Of a DNA stretch of 47,687 bases, positions 9,150-17,718 are shown piece by piece. A program made the translations under genes and the position numbers. Under the pieces are notes generated by a model. That model worked only from the letters and a program-made list of their open reading frames with translations. It was not told where the DNA came from and did no database searches. Each line of letters opens with the position of its first letter. Position 1 is the first letter of the stretch. This DNA comes from Bryobacteraceae bacterium (lineage in GTDB: Bacteria > Acidobacteriota > Terriglobia > Bryobacterales > Bryobacteraceae): contig JAIMAR010000004.1 in the NCBI GenBank assembly GCA_023511855.1, positions 1 through 47,687 on the forward strand. The letters are read 5' to 3'.

Positions 9150-9339
9150 AGCTCCTATTCCGTAACGATAGCAAGTCCGGCGGCGTTCTCTCGCCGTCAG
9201 GCCAGGGACGGCCCTTACCCCGGGCGGGACGCTTAAAAGTGTATTGGACCTGAAACACCGCATCGGCGCCCAATCTCGAGGCCAAGACGCGTACAATGGG
9301 GGTGAAGTTGAATCTGTCCCAGGCCAGGAGGACCCAAGA

Positions 9340-10494
9340 ATGAACAGAGACGAGAAAGTTTCCGCAACCCGCCGGAGTTTTCTTGCGGCAGGAATGGCTC
9401 TGCCGGCTGCCGGCCTTGCCTCGGTGCGTGCGCCCGGCGCCGCCTTCTATCAAGCACCCGCCGCGCTGCCCGTGCGGACGCTGGGTAAAACCGGCATGAA
9501 AGTCACCCGGCTCGGATTCGGGTGCATGATCACCTCCGATCCCTCGGTGATCTCGCGCGCCGTCGACGCGGGCATCACCTACTTCGACACGGCCCGGCGT
9601 TACCAACAGGGCAACAACGAGCGCATGGTCGGAGCGGCGCTCAAGGGGGCGCGCAGCCGCATCACGCTGTCGAGCAAGTCAGGTGGCAAGACCAAGACGG
9701 AGGCCATGCAGGATCTGGAGACCAGTTTGAAGGAGCTGGGCACGGATCATCTGGACATCTGGTACATGCACGCGCGCGACGAAGCCGCCGCCATCCCCGA
9801 TGAATGTCTGGAAGCCTGGACCGCAGCCAAGAAGGAAGGCAAGATCCGGGCCATTGGCGTGAGCACTCATAATCCGAACAACATTGCAGACCGCGTCATG
9901 CAGGCGGGCATCTTCGACGTGGTCCTGGTTCAGTACAACTTTGCTTCGGGCAACACCATTGACGCCACGCTGAAGCGCTTCTTCGAGGCTGGCATCGGCT
10001 TGGTGGGCATGAAGGTTGTGGCGCCGGCCGCGGGGCGGGGAAGAGGTGGAGCGGCAGCTACGCCTCCCGTGCCGGGTAAGCCCGTAGCGGCGCTCAAGTG
10101 GGTGCTCCGGAACCCGCTCATCGACACCATCATCCCCAGCATGACCGACATGGACCAGCTCGAAGCAAATCTGCGGGCGGTCAACGAGAAATTTGGTCCG
10201 GAGGATGAAAAGCTGCTGGCCGCGCTGAACGAGGAGATCCGGCCGTACTACTGCCGCGCCTGCCATCAGTGCGACGGCCAGTGCCCACAGGGTTTGCCGG
10301 TGGCGGACGTGATCCGCTTCGCCTCCTACACCGATTTTTACGGTCAGTACTCGGTGGGGCGGGAACGGTTCTTGGAGCTGCCGGAACGGTTACAAAAGGT
10401 CCGCTGCGAGGATTGCGGGGCATGCGCCATCCGGTGCCCCAACGGCGTGCGGGTCCAAGAGCGGCTCATTCGCGCCCAGCAGTTGTACGCGTGA
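9340..10494 (+). CDS. Tat-exported aldo/keto reductase with C-terminal iron-sulfur-type cysteine motifs
   Basis: The start is ATG 9340, with AGGAGGA seven bases upstream. The product has 384 residues. A Tat signal (TRRSFLAAGMALPAAG, residues about 10-25) is followed by the aldo/keto reductase barrel. The catalytic tetrad is visible: Asp83 and Tyr88 in YFDTARRYQQGNNE, Lys113 in LSSKSGG and His144 in WYMHARD. The tail carries two Cys clusters, CRACHQCDGQCPQG and CEDCGACAIRCPNG, the second like a 4Fe-4S ferredoxin site. This group is widespread in Acidobacteriota and Planctomycetes; its substrate is not established. A TACAAT box (9291-9296) may be its -10. Its 3' end overlaps the convergent DUF62 gene by 29 bases. 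Confidence 0.88.
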   Translation: MNRDEKVSATRRSFLAAGMALPAAGLASVRAPGAAFYQAPAALPVRTLGKTGMKVTRLGFGCMITSDPSVISRAVDAGITYFDTARRYQQGNNERMVGAALKGARSRITLSSKSGGKTKTEAMQDLETSLKELGTDHLDIWYMHARDEAAAIPDECLEAWTAAKKEGKIRAIGVSTHNPNNIADRVMQAGIFDVVLVQYNFASGNTIDATLKRFFEAGIGLVGMKVVAPAAGRGRGGAAATPPVPGKPVAALKWVLRNPLIDTIIPSMTDMDQLEANLRAVNEKFGPEDEKLLAALNEEIRPYYCRACHQCDGQCPQGLPVADVIRFASYTDFYGQYSVGRERFLELPERLQKVRCEDCGACAIRCPNGVRVQERLIRAQQLYA

Positions 10495-11311
10495 GCGCCA
10501 CCGCGGTTTTTGCGCCGCCGGCGCCCGTGCAACGCAGCTCAATGCTGTCCCCGGCGGCGCAGCCGCACAGTCGCGCGGCGGAAGCTTGCCGCGTGGCGAT
10601 CTCGAGATAACCGGAGCTGCCGGCGATGAGCAGAAGCTCGCCGGGCGCGCCTTCCGAGTAGCTCTCCACCCAGCGTTGAACGACCCGGCCTCCGGCCTTC
10701 AGGCGAAACCGGGAGTGCGCCAGAAATGCAAAGTCCGCCGCGGGGAGGTTGGTAATCAAGTTTCCGAAACGGTCCACGGCAAGGATCGACGCGCGCCACC
10801 GTGCCGGGCCGGCCTGAGCCGGATGTTCAAACTTCCCACGTATGTAATCAGAGATGACTTTGCCGAAGCGGGCGGGCGCTGTGCCGATCGCCAGGTGCGC
10901 CGCCACCGGTGCGAAAATATCACGGCCGTGGAAGGTGCGACTCACGGGGTGGCGAAAGTAACGCTGGGCGCTGATCACGCGGACCCTTGGCTGGGTGCGG
11001 GCGTAGATCATCGTGAGCAAGCCGTTGTCCGGGGCGATGAAATACTGGCCGCCGGCTTCGACCAGCAAGGGACGGCGAGCGCTGCCCACGCCTGGATCGA
11101 CGACGGCGACATGGATGGACCGCGGCGGGAAACAGCGGGCCGCCTGGTCCAGCGTGAACGCCGCCTGCGCGATGGCGAACGGCTCGATTTGATGGCTGAT
11201 ATCCACGATGCGAGCCTGCGGGGCGATCCCCAGGATGACTCCTTTCATGGCGGCTACGAAGTGATCCGCCAGCCCGAAATCCGTGGTGAGAGTGATCAGA
11301 GGGCGTTTCAC
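10466..11311 (-). CDS. S-adenosyl-L-methionine hydroxide adenosyltransferase (DUF62 / SAM hydrolase family)
   Basis: The product has 281 residues from GTG 11311. It has the DUF62 signatures ITLTTDFGLADHFVAAMKGV at the N-terminus, VDPGVGSARRPLLV around residues 70-83, FIAPDNGLLT, and FHGRDIFAPVAAHLA. The last sits in the region carrying the active-site His of the D-R-H triad. The C-terminal domain carries the expected VDRFGNLITNLP. Family members hydrolyse SAM to adenosine and methionine; fluorinases and chlorinases are relatives that use a halide. Nothing here suggests halogenation. It is divergent from mnmA with 56 bases between, and convergent with the reductase gene, overlapping it by 29 bases. 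Confidence 0.88.
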   Translation of the reverse strand: MKRPLITLTTDFGLADHFVAAMKGVILGIAPQARIVDISHQIEPFAIAQAAFTLDQAARCFPPRSIHVAVVDPGVGSARRPLLVEAGGQYFIAPDNGLLTMIYARTQPRVRVISAQRYFRHPVSRTFHGRDIFAPVAAHLAIGTAPARFGKVISDYIRGKFEHPAQAGPARWRASILAVDRFGNLITNLPAADFAFLAHSRFRLKAGGRVVQRWVESYSEGAPGELLLIAGSSGYLEIATRQASAARLCGCAAGDSIELRCTGAGGAKTAVALTRTTAGRE

Positions 11312-11367
11312 GGTTGATACAATGAATACAACAGCACCGGGCTCTGGTTCCAGCCCGTCCCGTCCTT

Positions 11368-12471
11368 ATGCCTTATGATCTCATCGCCGTCGCCATGAGC
11401 GGAGGAGTGGACAGCTCCACCGCGGCGGCGCTCTTGCGCCGGCACGGACGCCAGATCATCGGCGTGACCATGCAGTTCTGGAACCAGAAGCGGTTGCCGG
11501 AGCTGGAGCGGGGCGGGGGACGCCGCTGCTGCTATCTGGACGACGTCTACGATGCGCGCTACGTAGCCGAGCGGCTGGGCATTCCATACTATGTGCTCAA
11601 TCTGGAGGCGCAATTTGAACAGCGGGTGATCCGGCCCTTCATCCAGGACTACCTTTCCGGGCGCACGCCCATCCCATGCACGCTGTGCAATAACTTCATC
11701 AAGTTCGATTCGTTCCTGGAAGCCGCTCGGGCTATGGGCGCAAGCCGCATCGCCACGGGCCACTACGCGCGAATTGAGTTTGACGCGGCCTCGGGACGCT
11801 ATCTGCTGCTCAAATCGGTGGACAGCGCCAAGGATCAGACTTACTTTCTGTTCGGACTGACCCAGGAGCAGCTCAGCCGGACCCTGTTTCCGCTCGGCGG
11901 CTTCACCAAAGCCCAGGTCCGCGCGCTGGCCGAGGAGTTCGGGTTGCCCGTAGCGCGCAAGGGCGAAAGCCAGGAGATCTGCTTTGTGCCCGGCGGCGAC
12001 TATGGAGCGTTTATTGAAGCCTGGTTCCGCGAGCAGGGGATTGCGCCGGAACCCAGGTCCGGGCCGATTGTGACCACCGACGGACGCGTGCTGGGCGAAC
12101 ACGGAGGGGTACATCGCTTCACGGTGGGCCAGCGCAAGGGGCTGGGCGTGGCGGTGGGAGAACCCCTGTACGTGATCGGCACCGAGCCGTCTTCGCAGAC
12201 GGTGGTTGTGGGACGCGCGGAGGAGCTGTTGCGGAGCTACTGCAAGGTTCGAGATGTGAACTGGATCCGGTGGGCAGCGCCCCCCTCCGAAGTTCGGGCG
12301 CAGGTAAAGATCCGGAATCAGCACACGGCAGCGCCGGCAACGGTGCGCCCCCTGGATGAGCCTTCCCGTGTGGAGGTGGTGTTTGACGAACCGCAGCGGG
12401 CGGTGACGCCGGGACAGGCGGCGGTCTTCTACGACGGGGACTTAGTGCTGGGCGGCGGGTGGATTGAATAA
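11368..12471 (+). CDS. mnmA: tRNA-specific 2-thiouridylase MnmA
   Basis: The product has 367 residues, normal for the family. The PP-loop [15 protein letters not shown] (about residues 9-23) adenylates U34. The two catalytic cysteines appear in [13 protein letters not shown] and [12 protein letters not shown]. The C-terminal beta-barrel has [13 protein letters not shown] and [19 protein letters not shown]. The enzyme puts sulfur on C2 of wobble uridine in tRNAs for Lys, Glu and Gln, using sulfur relayed from a cysteine desulfurase. A TACAAT box (11318-11323) about 45 bases upstream is a possible -10. No clear ribosome site precedes the ATG. Confidence 0.95.
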   Translation: MPYDLIAVAMSGGVDSSTAAALLRRHGRQIIGVTMQFWNQKRLPELERGGGRRCCYLDDVYDARYVAERLGIPYYVLNLEAQFEQRVIRPFIQDYLSGRTPIPCTLCNNFIKFDSFLEAARAMGASRIATGHYARIEFDAASGRYLLLKSVDSAKDQTYFLFGLTQEQLSRTLFPLGGFTKAQVRALAEEFGLPVARKGESQEICFVPGGDYGAFIEAWFREQGIAPEPRSGPIVTTDGRVLGEHGGVHRFTVGQRKGLGVAVGEPLYVIGTEPSSQTVVVGRAEELLRSYCKVRDVNWIRWAAPPSEVRAQVKIRNQHTAAPATVRPLDEPSRVEVVFDEPQRAVTPGQAAVFYDGDLVLGGGWIE

Positions 12472-12495
12472 CCCGAGACCGCTGGCCCGGTTATT
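12467..12495 (+). terminator. hairpin at the mnmA stop codon
   Basis: AATAACC (12467-12473) and GGTTATT (12489-12495) form a 7-bp stem with a 15-base loop; the left arm includes the mnmA TAA stop. Two T residues end the right arm, with no longer T tract. It may end mnmA transcription. Confidence 0.35.
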
Positions 12496-12981
12496 CTCAC
12501 GAAACGGAAGACGCTTGCTAACAACAGCGCGGCTGTCATGGTTCAGCAGCCCGCGGAGAAGACCTCGTCTTGGCGGCCCGGCGCTCTGGCTTCGCACGCC
12601 CGCGTCACTTGTCGTCTTCACTGGTTCCCATGCCTCCTGCCCAAGATCCCTGTGTCGACGGCGCTGACATGCGCTCCTCCCGGCTCAAGCGCATCAATTC
12701 ACTCGGGCATGGCGAGCTCGAGATCCGGCGGGGAAGGCCGCCTTGTTTGTTTGCGGCTCGATTTATTTCCTACAGCGGCATCCCCTCGGGGAGCTTGGCA
12801 TTGCCTGATCGAGGTAAGCTCATGCGGTTTCAATAAGACCGTTATGTACGGGGCCGGCCCGAAGAGGCGCCTCACGCCGAAAGCCGATGGCTGACCTTTT
12901 CTTCTCATTTGCGTCTGATTGCGGATCGAAAAACAGAACTCGCTTCCACAGTGAGCAGTAATCTGTGATATAATCGCGTGC
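12472..12981 (+). other. 510-base stretch without a convincing gene
   Basis: Short open frames on both strands show no recognisable family and no ribosome site. The stretch holds the mnmA hairpin, a 10-base palindrome GAGGCGCCTC (12864-12873) and a dyad-like CGGTTT...ACCG (12825-12840). At its end is the IclR promoter. It may be regulatory, or the remains of a lost gene. Confidence 0.5.
12966..12974 (+). promoter_or_regulatory. extended -10 promoter of the IclR gene, leaderless
   Basis: TGATATAAT is a perfect extended -10 (TGn plus TATAAT). It ends seven bases before the ATG at 12982, so transcription would begin at or next to the start codon. No Shine-Dalgarno sequence fits between. No good -35 is seen at 17 bases; TTCCAC lies 19 bases upstream. 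Confidence 0.7.
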
Positions 12982-13887
12982 ATGCCACGGCAGCCAAAGA
13001 AAGCGATCGTACGGCGCAGGGTCGGCGCGGCGCGCCGGTGTTTGCAAGTTCTGGAAGTTCTGGCTTCGGAGCCGTACTTGTTTACATTGGCGGACATCGC
13101 CGAAACCCTTTCTTTGCCGAAAAGTTCCCTATACCGTCTGTTGAGCTTGCTCTCCGACGCTGGCTATATCGAAGAGGAGCCAGCAACCAAACGTTACAGC
13201 TTGAGCGCCAAAGTGCTTTGGATCGGCAGCAGCTATCTGCGCGGTTCGCCTGTTCAGCGCTGCGCCCACAGCGCATTAATTCAGTTGTCGAACGCCACGG
13301 GCGCCATGTCCCACCTCGGGGTTTGGGACAGCGGCACGGTTCTGATTCTGCACACCGCGGATCCTCCAAACGCGGCGAGCCTGTTTGTGGAGGTGGGAGA
13401 GAGGCGGCCGTTGCATGCGACTGCGTTAGGCAAGGCGCTGCTGGCTTGGCGTCCGGCCGAAGATGTGAAACGGCTGTGCGAAGCCGGGCTGCCGGCGTTC
13501 ACGCCCCGCACGATCACCACGCCCGAAGCTCTGGGAGAGGAGCTTGAGCGGGTGCGGCAAATGGGAGCGGCCATCGACAACGAAGAGTACGCGCTGGGCT
13601 TGCGCTGCGTTGCATCGCCGGTGAGGAACCAGAGCGGCGTAGTTGCAGCCATGGGCATCAGCGGCGATTTGAACCTGATCACTGATGAAGCATTGCCGCG
13701 TTTAACCAAGCAGGTTCGGGACATGGCGCTTCAAGTATCGGCGCAGTTGGGCTACCGCCCGCTAAGCCCGCAGTACGGCACAATCCAGTACGGGACTCCG
13801 AAAGCAGGGCGAGAGCCGGAGGCGCGGCCTGTGCCGGCGGACAAGGAATCGGAACTCGCCGAAGTCCAGGTTCTCACAAAGGGTTAG
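12982..13887 (+). CDS. IclR-family transcriptional regulator
   Basis: The product has 301 residues. The N-terminal winged helix-turn-helix spans about residues 12-80 (LFTLADIAETLSLPKSSLYRLL). The IclR effector domain follows (RPLHATALGKALLAW; NEEYALGLRCVASPVRN; VVAAMGISG), and a low-complexity tail of about 40 residues ends it. IclR proteins bind palindromes as dimers of dimers and respond to small organic acids or sugar-acid derivatives. It lies just upstream of a receptor, a mannonate-dehydratase-like gene and glycosidases, and probably controls some of them. The repeated CCGTTTT motif upstream of 14063 and 19191 is a candidate site. The start is ATG 12982, apparently leaderless. The stop is TAG. 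Confidence 0.93.
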   Translation: MPRQPKKAIVRRRVGAARRCLQVLEVLASEPYLFTLADIAETLSLPKSSLYRLLSLLSDAGYIEEEPATKRYSLSAKVLWIGSSYLRGSPVQRCAHSALIQLSNATGAMSHLGVWDSGTVLILHTADPPNAASLFVEVGERRPLHATALGKALLAWRPAEDVKRLCEAGLPAFTPRTITTPEALGEELERVRQMGAAIDNEEYALGLRCVASPVRNQSGVVAAMGISGDLNLITDEALPRLTKQVRDMALQVSAQLGYRPLSPQYGTIQYGTPKAGREPEARPVPADKESELAEVQVLTKG

Positions 13888-14016
13888 GGCCCTCGATTCC
13901 AAGAATCTGATATCCCATGAAGGATGAGTGTGCCCGAACGGGCCCACGGCTCCTCTTTGGAGAGGGTTGAGAATGGCTGAAGCTGACACAATTCTCTCTT
14001 TTCAGTGGATCAGGTT

Positions 14017-14050
14017 CCGTTTTAAACCTCCCTACACCGTTTTGCAAACC
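14017..14050. promoter_or_regulatory. two near-palindromic CCGTTTT(GC)AAACC sites upstream of a -35
   Basis: CCGTTTTAAACC (14017-14028) and CCGTTTTGCAAACC (14037-14050) have centres 21 bases apart, two helical turns. They end 12 bases before the TTGACA at 14063. A related CCGTTTTGAAAT occurs at 19159-19170, ahead of the GH29 promoter. This is a candidate operator pair, perhaps for the neighbouring IclR protein. Confidence 0.45.
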
Positions 14051-14062
14051 GCATAATGCTCC

Positions 14063-14091
14063 TTGACACCGAAGTGTTCCTAGACTAAAAT
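14063..14091 (+). promoter_or_regulatory. sigma-70-type promoter of the interrupted TonB receptor
   Basis: TTGACA (14063-14068), a 17-base spacer and TAAAAT (14086-14091) make a near-consensus promoter. Transcription would start near 14098, giving a leader of about 17 bases with CCGGAGGGA before ATG 14115. Confidence 0.75.
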
Positions 14092-14114
14092 TTCCTCAAG
14101 CCGGAGGGACCACT

Positions 14115-14807
14115 ATGAAGGATTGCGTTTCGGAAACCCACGTAGCAGACATGTCTGTCCGTATTCGGAAAGCAAGACCCTGGATTTCGAAGACCCTGAG
14201 GTTCATCGCCGCCGCAGTCGTCGTATTGACTTGGGCGACCGCTGCGGAGGCGCAGACAGGCGGAAGCGCGACGCTGGTCGGAACGGTGCGAGACACCACC
14301 GGCGCGGTCATTGCCGGAGCTAAGGTAACCGTTGTCAATACCGCCACTTCATTCGTTTCGGAGACGACGACGAACGCCGAGGGCGGCTACTACATTCCGT
14401 ACCTGGCGCCCGGCAATTACCGAATGACAGTGGAAGCATCCGGTTTTCGCCAGTACGTCCGGGAAGGCATTACGCTCCGATCGGCGGAGGTGCCGCGCCT
14501 GGATGTCGTACTGGAGGTGGGTGCATTGACCGAGACCGTCACGGTGACTGCGGAAGCCCCTCAGTTGAACACCGAGAACGTCATGACTGCCCCGACGGTC
14601 GATTCCAAGGTGCTGCCTCAGGTCCCCGGGCTAATGCGGCGTACGGTTTACCTTTTGCAGTACATTCCTGGGGTCAACGCCGTGATGACCCAGCAGGGCT
14701 TTCATATCGGCGGGCAAGCGCAGAATGCGATCGGTTTCACAATGGACGGCATCAACGCCAAGTCGCCTTACACGGGCGTGGTGAACCAGGTGGACGGCGT
14801 GTTGTAG
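14115..14807 (+). CDS. N-terminal part of the interrupted TonB receptor
   Basis: This part has 230 residues. A long N-region precedes a hydrophobic signal segment ending near AAEAQT (about residue 47). The carboxypeptidase-regulatory-like domain follows (ATLVGTVRDTTGAVIAGAKV), then the first half of the plug (YIPGVNAVMTQQGFHIGGQ and FTMDGINAKSPY). It ends at TAG 14805-14807. Alone it could at most be a soluble periplasmic fragment. The start is ATG 14115 behind CGGAGGGA; a second ATG at codon 13 could also serve. Confidence 0.8.
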   Translation: MKDCVSETHVADMSVRIRKARPWISKTLRFIAAAVVVLTWATAAEAQTGGSATLVGTVRDTTGAVIAGAKVTVVNTATSFVSETTTNAEGGYYIPYLAPGNYRMTVEASGFRQYVREGITLRSAEVPRLDVVLEVGALTETVTVTAEAPQLNTENVMTAPTVDSKVLPQVPGLMRRTVYLLQYIPGVNAVMTQQGFHIGGQAQNAIGFTMDGINAKSPYTGVVNQVDGVL

Positions 14808-14813
14808 GGCAAC

Positions 14814-17516
14814 ATGGACGCGCTTGAGGAGGTCAAGGTGCTGACTACCGGTGTCTCGGCGGAATACGGCCAAGCCTCGGGGGGTGCAGTCAAAATGGTG
14901 TACAAGTCGGGCACCAACGAACTGCACGGTTCGTTCGAGGACCGTTACCTGCCTGGAAAATGGGTTCACCGGCACTACCTCCAGCAGAACCCCGCATCCA
15001 CAACCTGGAACTATCACACCTTCGACCTTGTGGTGAGCGGGCCGTTCCTGCTGCCCAAGCTTTACAACGGGCGGAACCGGACCTTCTGGCTGGCTGATTT
15101 CGGCATCAACCACGAGAACACCATCTACGAGACGCGCACCACGGTGCCGACCCTGGAAATGCTGGAGGGGGACTTCTCCTTCCCCGAAGCGCCGGGCGGG
15201 GGGCTTCCAATTTATAACCCCTTCACCACGCGGCAGGTCGGTAGCACATGGACCCGAGACCCGTTTCCCGGCAACATCGTGCCCAAGGCCCTGTTCGACA
15301 CGGTGTCGAAGAATTTCCTGACGTTGGGGATCTGGCAAAAGCCCAACGCCACTGGATCGTTCAGCCGAACTGGTCCTTCGCAGAATCTGCTGACGGAAAC
15401 CAACCGGAAACTAAAGAGGGATCGCTGGAACGCCAAAGTGGATCACCAGTTTTCGCCGAATCACAAGATCTTCGTGCGGATTTCCCACGCCTATCATCGC
15501 GGACGTTATGGTTCGGCGCTGGCCCGCAAGGAATTCGACACGGACTTCCTCAATCCGACCGATCAGGTCAACGGCGTATGGAACTACACATGGGTGATAT
15601 CGCCGGTGATGTTTAATGAGTTTCGGATCGGATACATGCGCCGCGCCAGCTCAACCCCAAAACGTTTCGGGGCCGACGAGAACTGGGCGCAGAAGCTGGG
15701 CATTCCTGGCGTCGGACCGGAGACGTTCCCGTACTTCAATATCGGTTACGGCATCGGGGCTTTGAATCGTTCCAGGGTGGCCGGAGAAGACCGGATTCTG
15801 CAAAACAACTTGACACGTATTGCGGGCCGGCACGCTTTTAAGACCGGCTATCAGATGATGCGTACCATTTACAGCGAGGCAGCCGCTGAGCTCCCATCCG
15901 GGCAGTATAACTTTGGAGGCACCGAGCTGCCGTTCACCCCCAATACGGGCATCACTTTTGCCTCCTTTTTGCTGGGGACTGTCAGCAGCGCCACATTCAC
16001 TCGGCAGTTGGCGCTGTTCTTGCCCCGGCAGTGGACACACGAACTCTACGTTCAGGACGACTGGAAAGTCACCCGAACGTTGGCGTTGAACCTCGGTCTG
16101 CGCTGGACTTATACCTCGCCGTTCAAGACCAAATTCGGGCAGCAATCCCAGTTCGACCCCCATGCCACCGACCCCGTGACGGGAAAGCCCGGGGCGATCA
16201 CCCACCCAAAGGGCATCATCGGCAAGCGGGACCTGAACAATTTCCAGCCGCGCCTGGGACTGGTTTGGAACTTCCAGCAGAAATGGGTGTTCCGGTCCTC
16301 CTTTGGGATCATCACCTCGGAGGAGGCAGGAAGGGCCGGCTTCGAGGAATACACCGGAACGTTCAACATCCTCCAGCCCACTGGTGACCCCCGGCATGTG
16401 TTCGTGCTGAGCCAGGGGCCGGGCCCGATCGTCTACCCCGTCCTTCCGAACGGAACGGTCGCCTATACCGGCGCCAACTACGGAGCCCGAGGCGCTACCT
16501 GGCGCGATCCGAATCTGCGGAACCCCTACGTCATGAACTGGTCAAGCGGCTTCCAATACGAATTCGCGCGCCGGTGGCTGCTGGACATGTTCTACCACGG
16601 GACCGCGGGTGTGGGGCTGACGCGGAGCTGGAACATCAACGAGATCCCGCTTTCGATCGCGCTCAGCGGCAACCGAGCCTTGCAGGATCAGGTTTACGTC
16701 GCGCAGCAGAACTACCGCTACTACCCTCACTTCGGGAACATCTCCTTGCTTTCCAACTTCAACCACAACACTTACCACAGCGGCAACATTATTGTGGAAA
16801 AACGATACTCGGGCGGCTTGTCGCTGAATGCCTATTACACGATTTCTAAAACTTTGGCCAACGCGGGCGAGATATCGTACTACGACCGGAAAGGCAAAGC
16901 GCGGGCCTCCTACGACCGCCGACACAACTTCGGGACTATGGTGACCTATGAGTTGCCATTCGGCCAAGGCAGGCGTTGGATGAACCGGGGCGGGCTTGTC
17001 AACGCCGTATTGGGAGGATGGACCCTGGCGTTGAGCGAACAGATCTACTCTGGCGTTCCCCTTTCGGTCGGCATGGCTGGGAGTCCGTATCGATACTTGA
17101 CTACAACTCGCGTAAATGCCCTGGCGCCGATTGAGGAGGCCAAGGTGTCCAACTGGACCATGGGGCATCGCTTCCCAACCGCGGCGCAAAACCCGTACTT
17201 CCGCATGGATATTTTCCGCTACCCGGACGCCTACACAGTGGGTTCGCTCGGACCTTTTGTGTTGCAAGCTCCGGGGATCGTGTGGACCCAGGTGTTTGCT
17301 TCCAAGCGCTGGACGATCCGTGAGCGGTTCAAATTCGCGCTGCGTTTGGACGGCCACAACCTGCCCATCAAGAAGCCGAACCTGGCGGCGCCCAACACCA
17401 CGTATAACCTGAACAGCCCGAGCACTTGGGGCCGGTTTACAGGCGTTCTGGGCGACTTCTCCAATTTCGGCAGCGGGATGGCGAACGTTCAGGCCGCCGT
17501 GCGTGTGGAGTGGTAA
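14814..17516 (+). CDS. C-terminal part (plug end and barrel) of the interrupted TonB receptor
   Basis: This part has 900 residues, starting at an internal Met in the plug motif MDALEEVKVLTTGVSAEYGQ. The barrel follows, with RNRTFWLADFG, FRIGYMRRAS, YVQDDWKVTRTLALNLGLRW and a C-terminal aromatic/basic end VQAAVRVEW. It lacks a signal peptide, and no ribosome site fits the internal ATG, so it could not reach the outer membrane on its own. It would be functional only by readthrough of, or correction of, the TAG at 14805. Confidence 0.8.
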   Translation: MDALEEVKVLTTGVSAEYGQASGGAVKMVYKSGTNELHGSFEDRYLPGKWVHRHYLQQNPASTTWNYHTFDLVVSGPFLLPKLYNGRNRTFWLADFGINHENTIYETRTTVPTLEMLEGDFSFPEAPGGGLPIYNPFTTRQVGSTWTRDPFPGNIVPKALFDTVSKNFLTLGIWQKPNATGSFSRTGPSQNLLTETNRKLKRDRWNAKVDHQFSPNHKIFVRISHAYHRGRYGSALARKEFDTDFLNPTDQVNGVWNYTWVISPVMFNEFRIGYMRRASSTPKRFGADENWAQKLGIPGVGPETFPYFNIGYGIGALNRSRVAGEDRILQNNLTRIAGRHAFKTGYQMMRTIYSEAAAELPSGQYNFGGTELPFTPNTGITFASFLLGTVSSATFTRQLALFLPRQWTHELYVQDDWKVTRTLALNLGLRWTYTSPFKTKFGQQSQFDPHATDPVTGKPGAITHPKGIIGKRDLNNFQPRLGLVWNFQQKWVFRSSFGIITSEEAGRAGFEEYTGTFNILQPTGDPRHVFVLSQGPGPIVYPVLPNGTVAYTGANYGARGATWRDPNLRNPYVMNWSSGFQYEFARRWLLDMFYHGTAGVGLTRSWNINEIPLSIALSGNRALQDQVYVAQQNYRYYPHFGNISLLSNFNHNTYHSGNIIVEKRYSGGLSLNAYYTISKTLANAGEISYYDRKGKARASYDRRHNFGTMVTYELPFGQGRRWMNRGGLVNAVLGGWTLALSEQIYSGVPLSVGMAGSPYRYLTTTRVNALAPIEEAKVSNWTMGHRFPTAAQNPYFRMDIFRYPDAYTVGSLGPFVLQAPGIVWTQVFASKRWTIRERFKFALRLDGHNLPIKKPNLAAPNTTYNLNSPSTWGRFTGVLGDFSNFGSGMANVQAAVRVEW

Positions 17517-17551
17517 GCTATAGCGGGTGGGTCGAGAACTTAACGCGGACC

Positions 17552-17578
17552 GGGTGCAAGCCCTTTTGCGCTGCACCC
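17552..17578 (+). terminator. hairpin downstream of the receptor
   Basis: GGGTGCA (17552-17558) pairs perfectly with TGCACCC (17572-17578), with a 13-base loop holding a CCCTTTT tract. It lies 36 bases after the receptor stop. A second small hairpin, GCGCT-TCG-AGCGC, lies at 17602-17614. It probably separates the receptor from the gene at 17719. Confidence 0.4.
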
Positions 17579-17718
17579 AGTCCTGGCGGCAACCGAAAAC
17601 AGCGCTTCGAGCGCCGCGAGGGGTTTCCAGAGGCCGCTGGCTGTTAATCCGACAGAGGAATGAATATCGTCATTAGAGATCCGGGATAAAACCGGGTAGT
17701 AAAGGAGCATAACAGAGG

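Larger units (their letters stand above)
14115..17516 (+). pseudogene. TonB-dependent receptor gene interrupted by an in-frame TAG at 14805
   Basis: Two open frames, 14115-14807 and 14814-17516, are in the same reading frame and are separated only by TAG and the codons for Gly-Asn. Together they make one normal receptor of about 1133 codons: signal, carboxypeptidase-regulatory-like domain, plug and barrel. The junction reads NQVDGVL-stop-GNMDALEEVKVLTTG. The sentence continues naturally if the stop was CAG (Gln), a single C-to-T change at 14805. Other genes in the window end in TAG (13887, 18897, 32516, 41880), so TAG is an ordinary stop here. Options are a recent nonsense mutation, a sequencing error or partial readthrough. 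The promoter is intact and the barrel frame shows no further decay, which argues for a recent event or an error. Confidence 0.8.

Noticed and set aside
9150-9339. SAM or cobalamin riboswitch in the metH/metF leader
   Set aside because: Only a short CGGCG hairpin is seen; none of the conserved cores of SAM or cobalamin riboswitches could be matched.
10466-11311. DUF62 protein as a halogenase (fluorinase or chlorinase)
   Set aside because: The sequence follows the common SAM hydrolase pattern, and no halogenation pathway genes are nearby.
12538-12894. Open frames of 88-118 codons in the gap before the IclR gene
   Set aside because: They overlap one another in different frames, lack ribosome sites and show no family features.
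14805-14807. TAG as a recoded sense codon (Gln or pyrrolysine)
   Set aside because: TAG is the ordinary terminator of genes ending at 13887, 18897, 32516 and 41880, and no suppressor or pyl gene is present.
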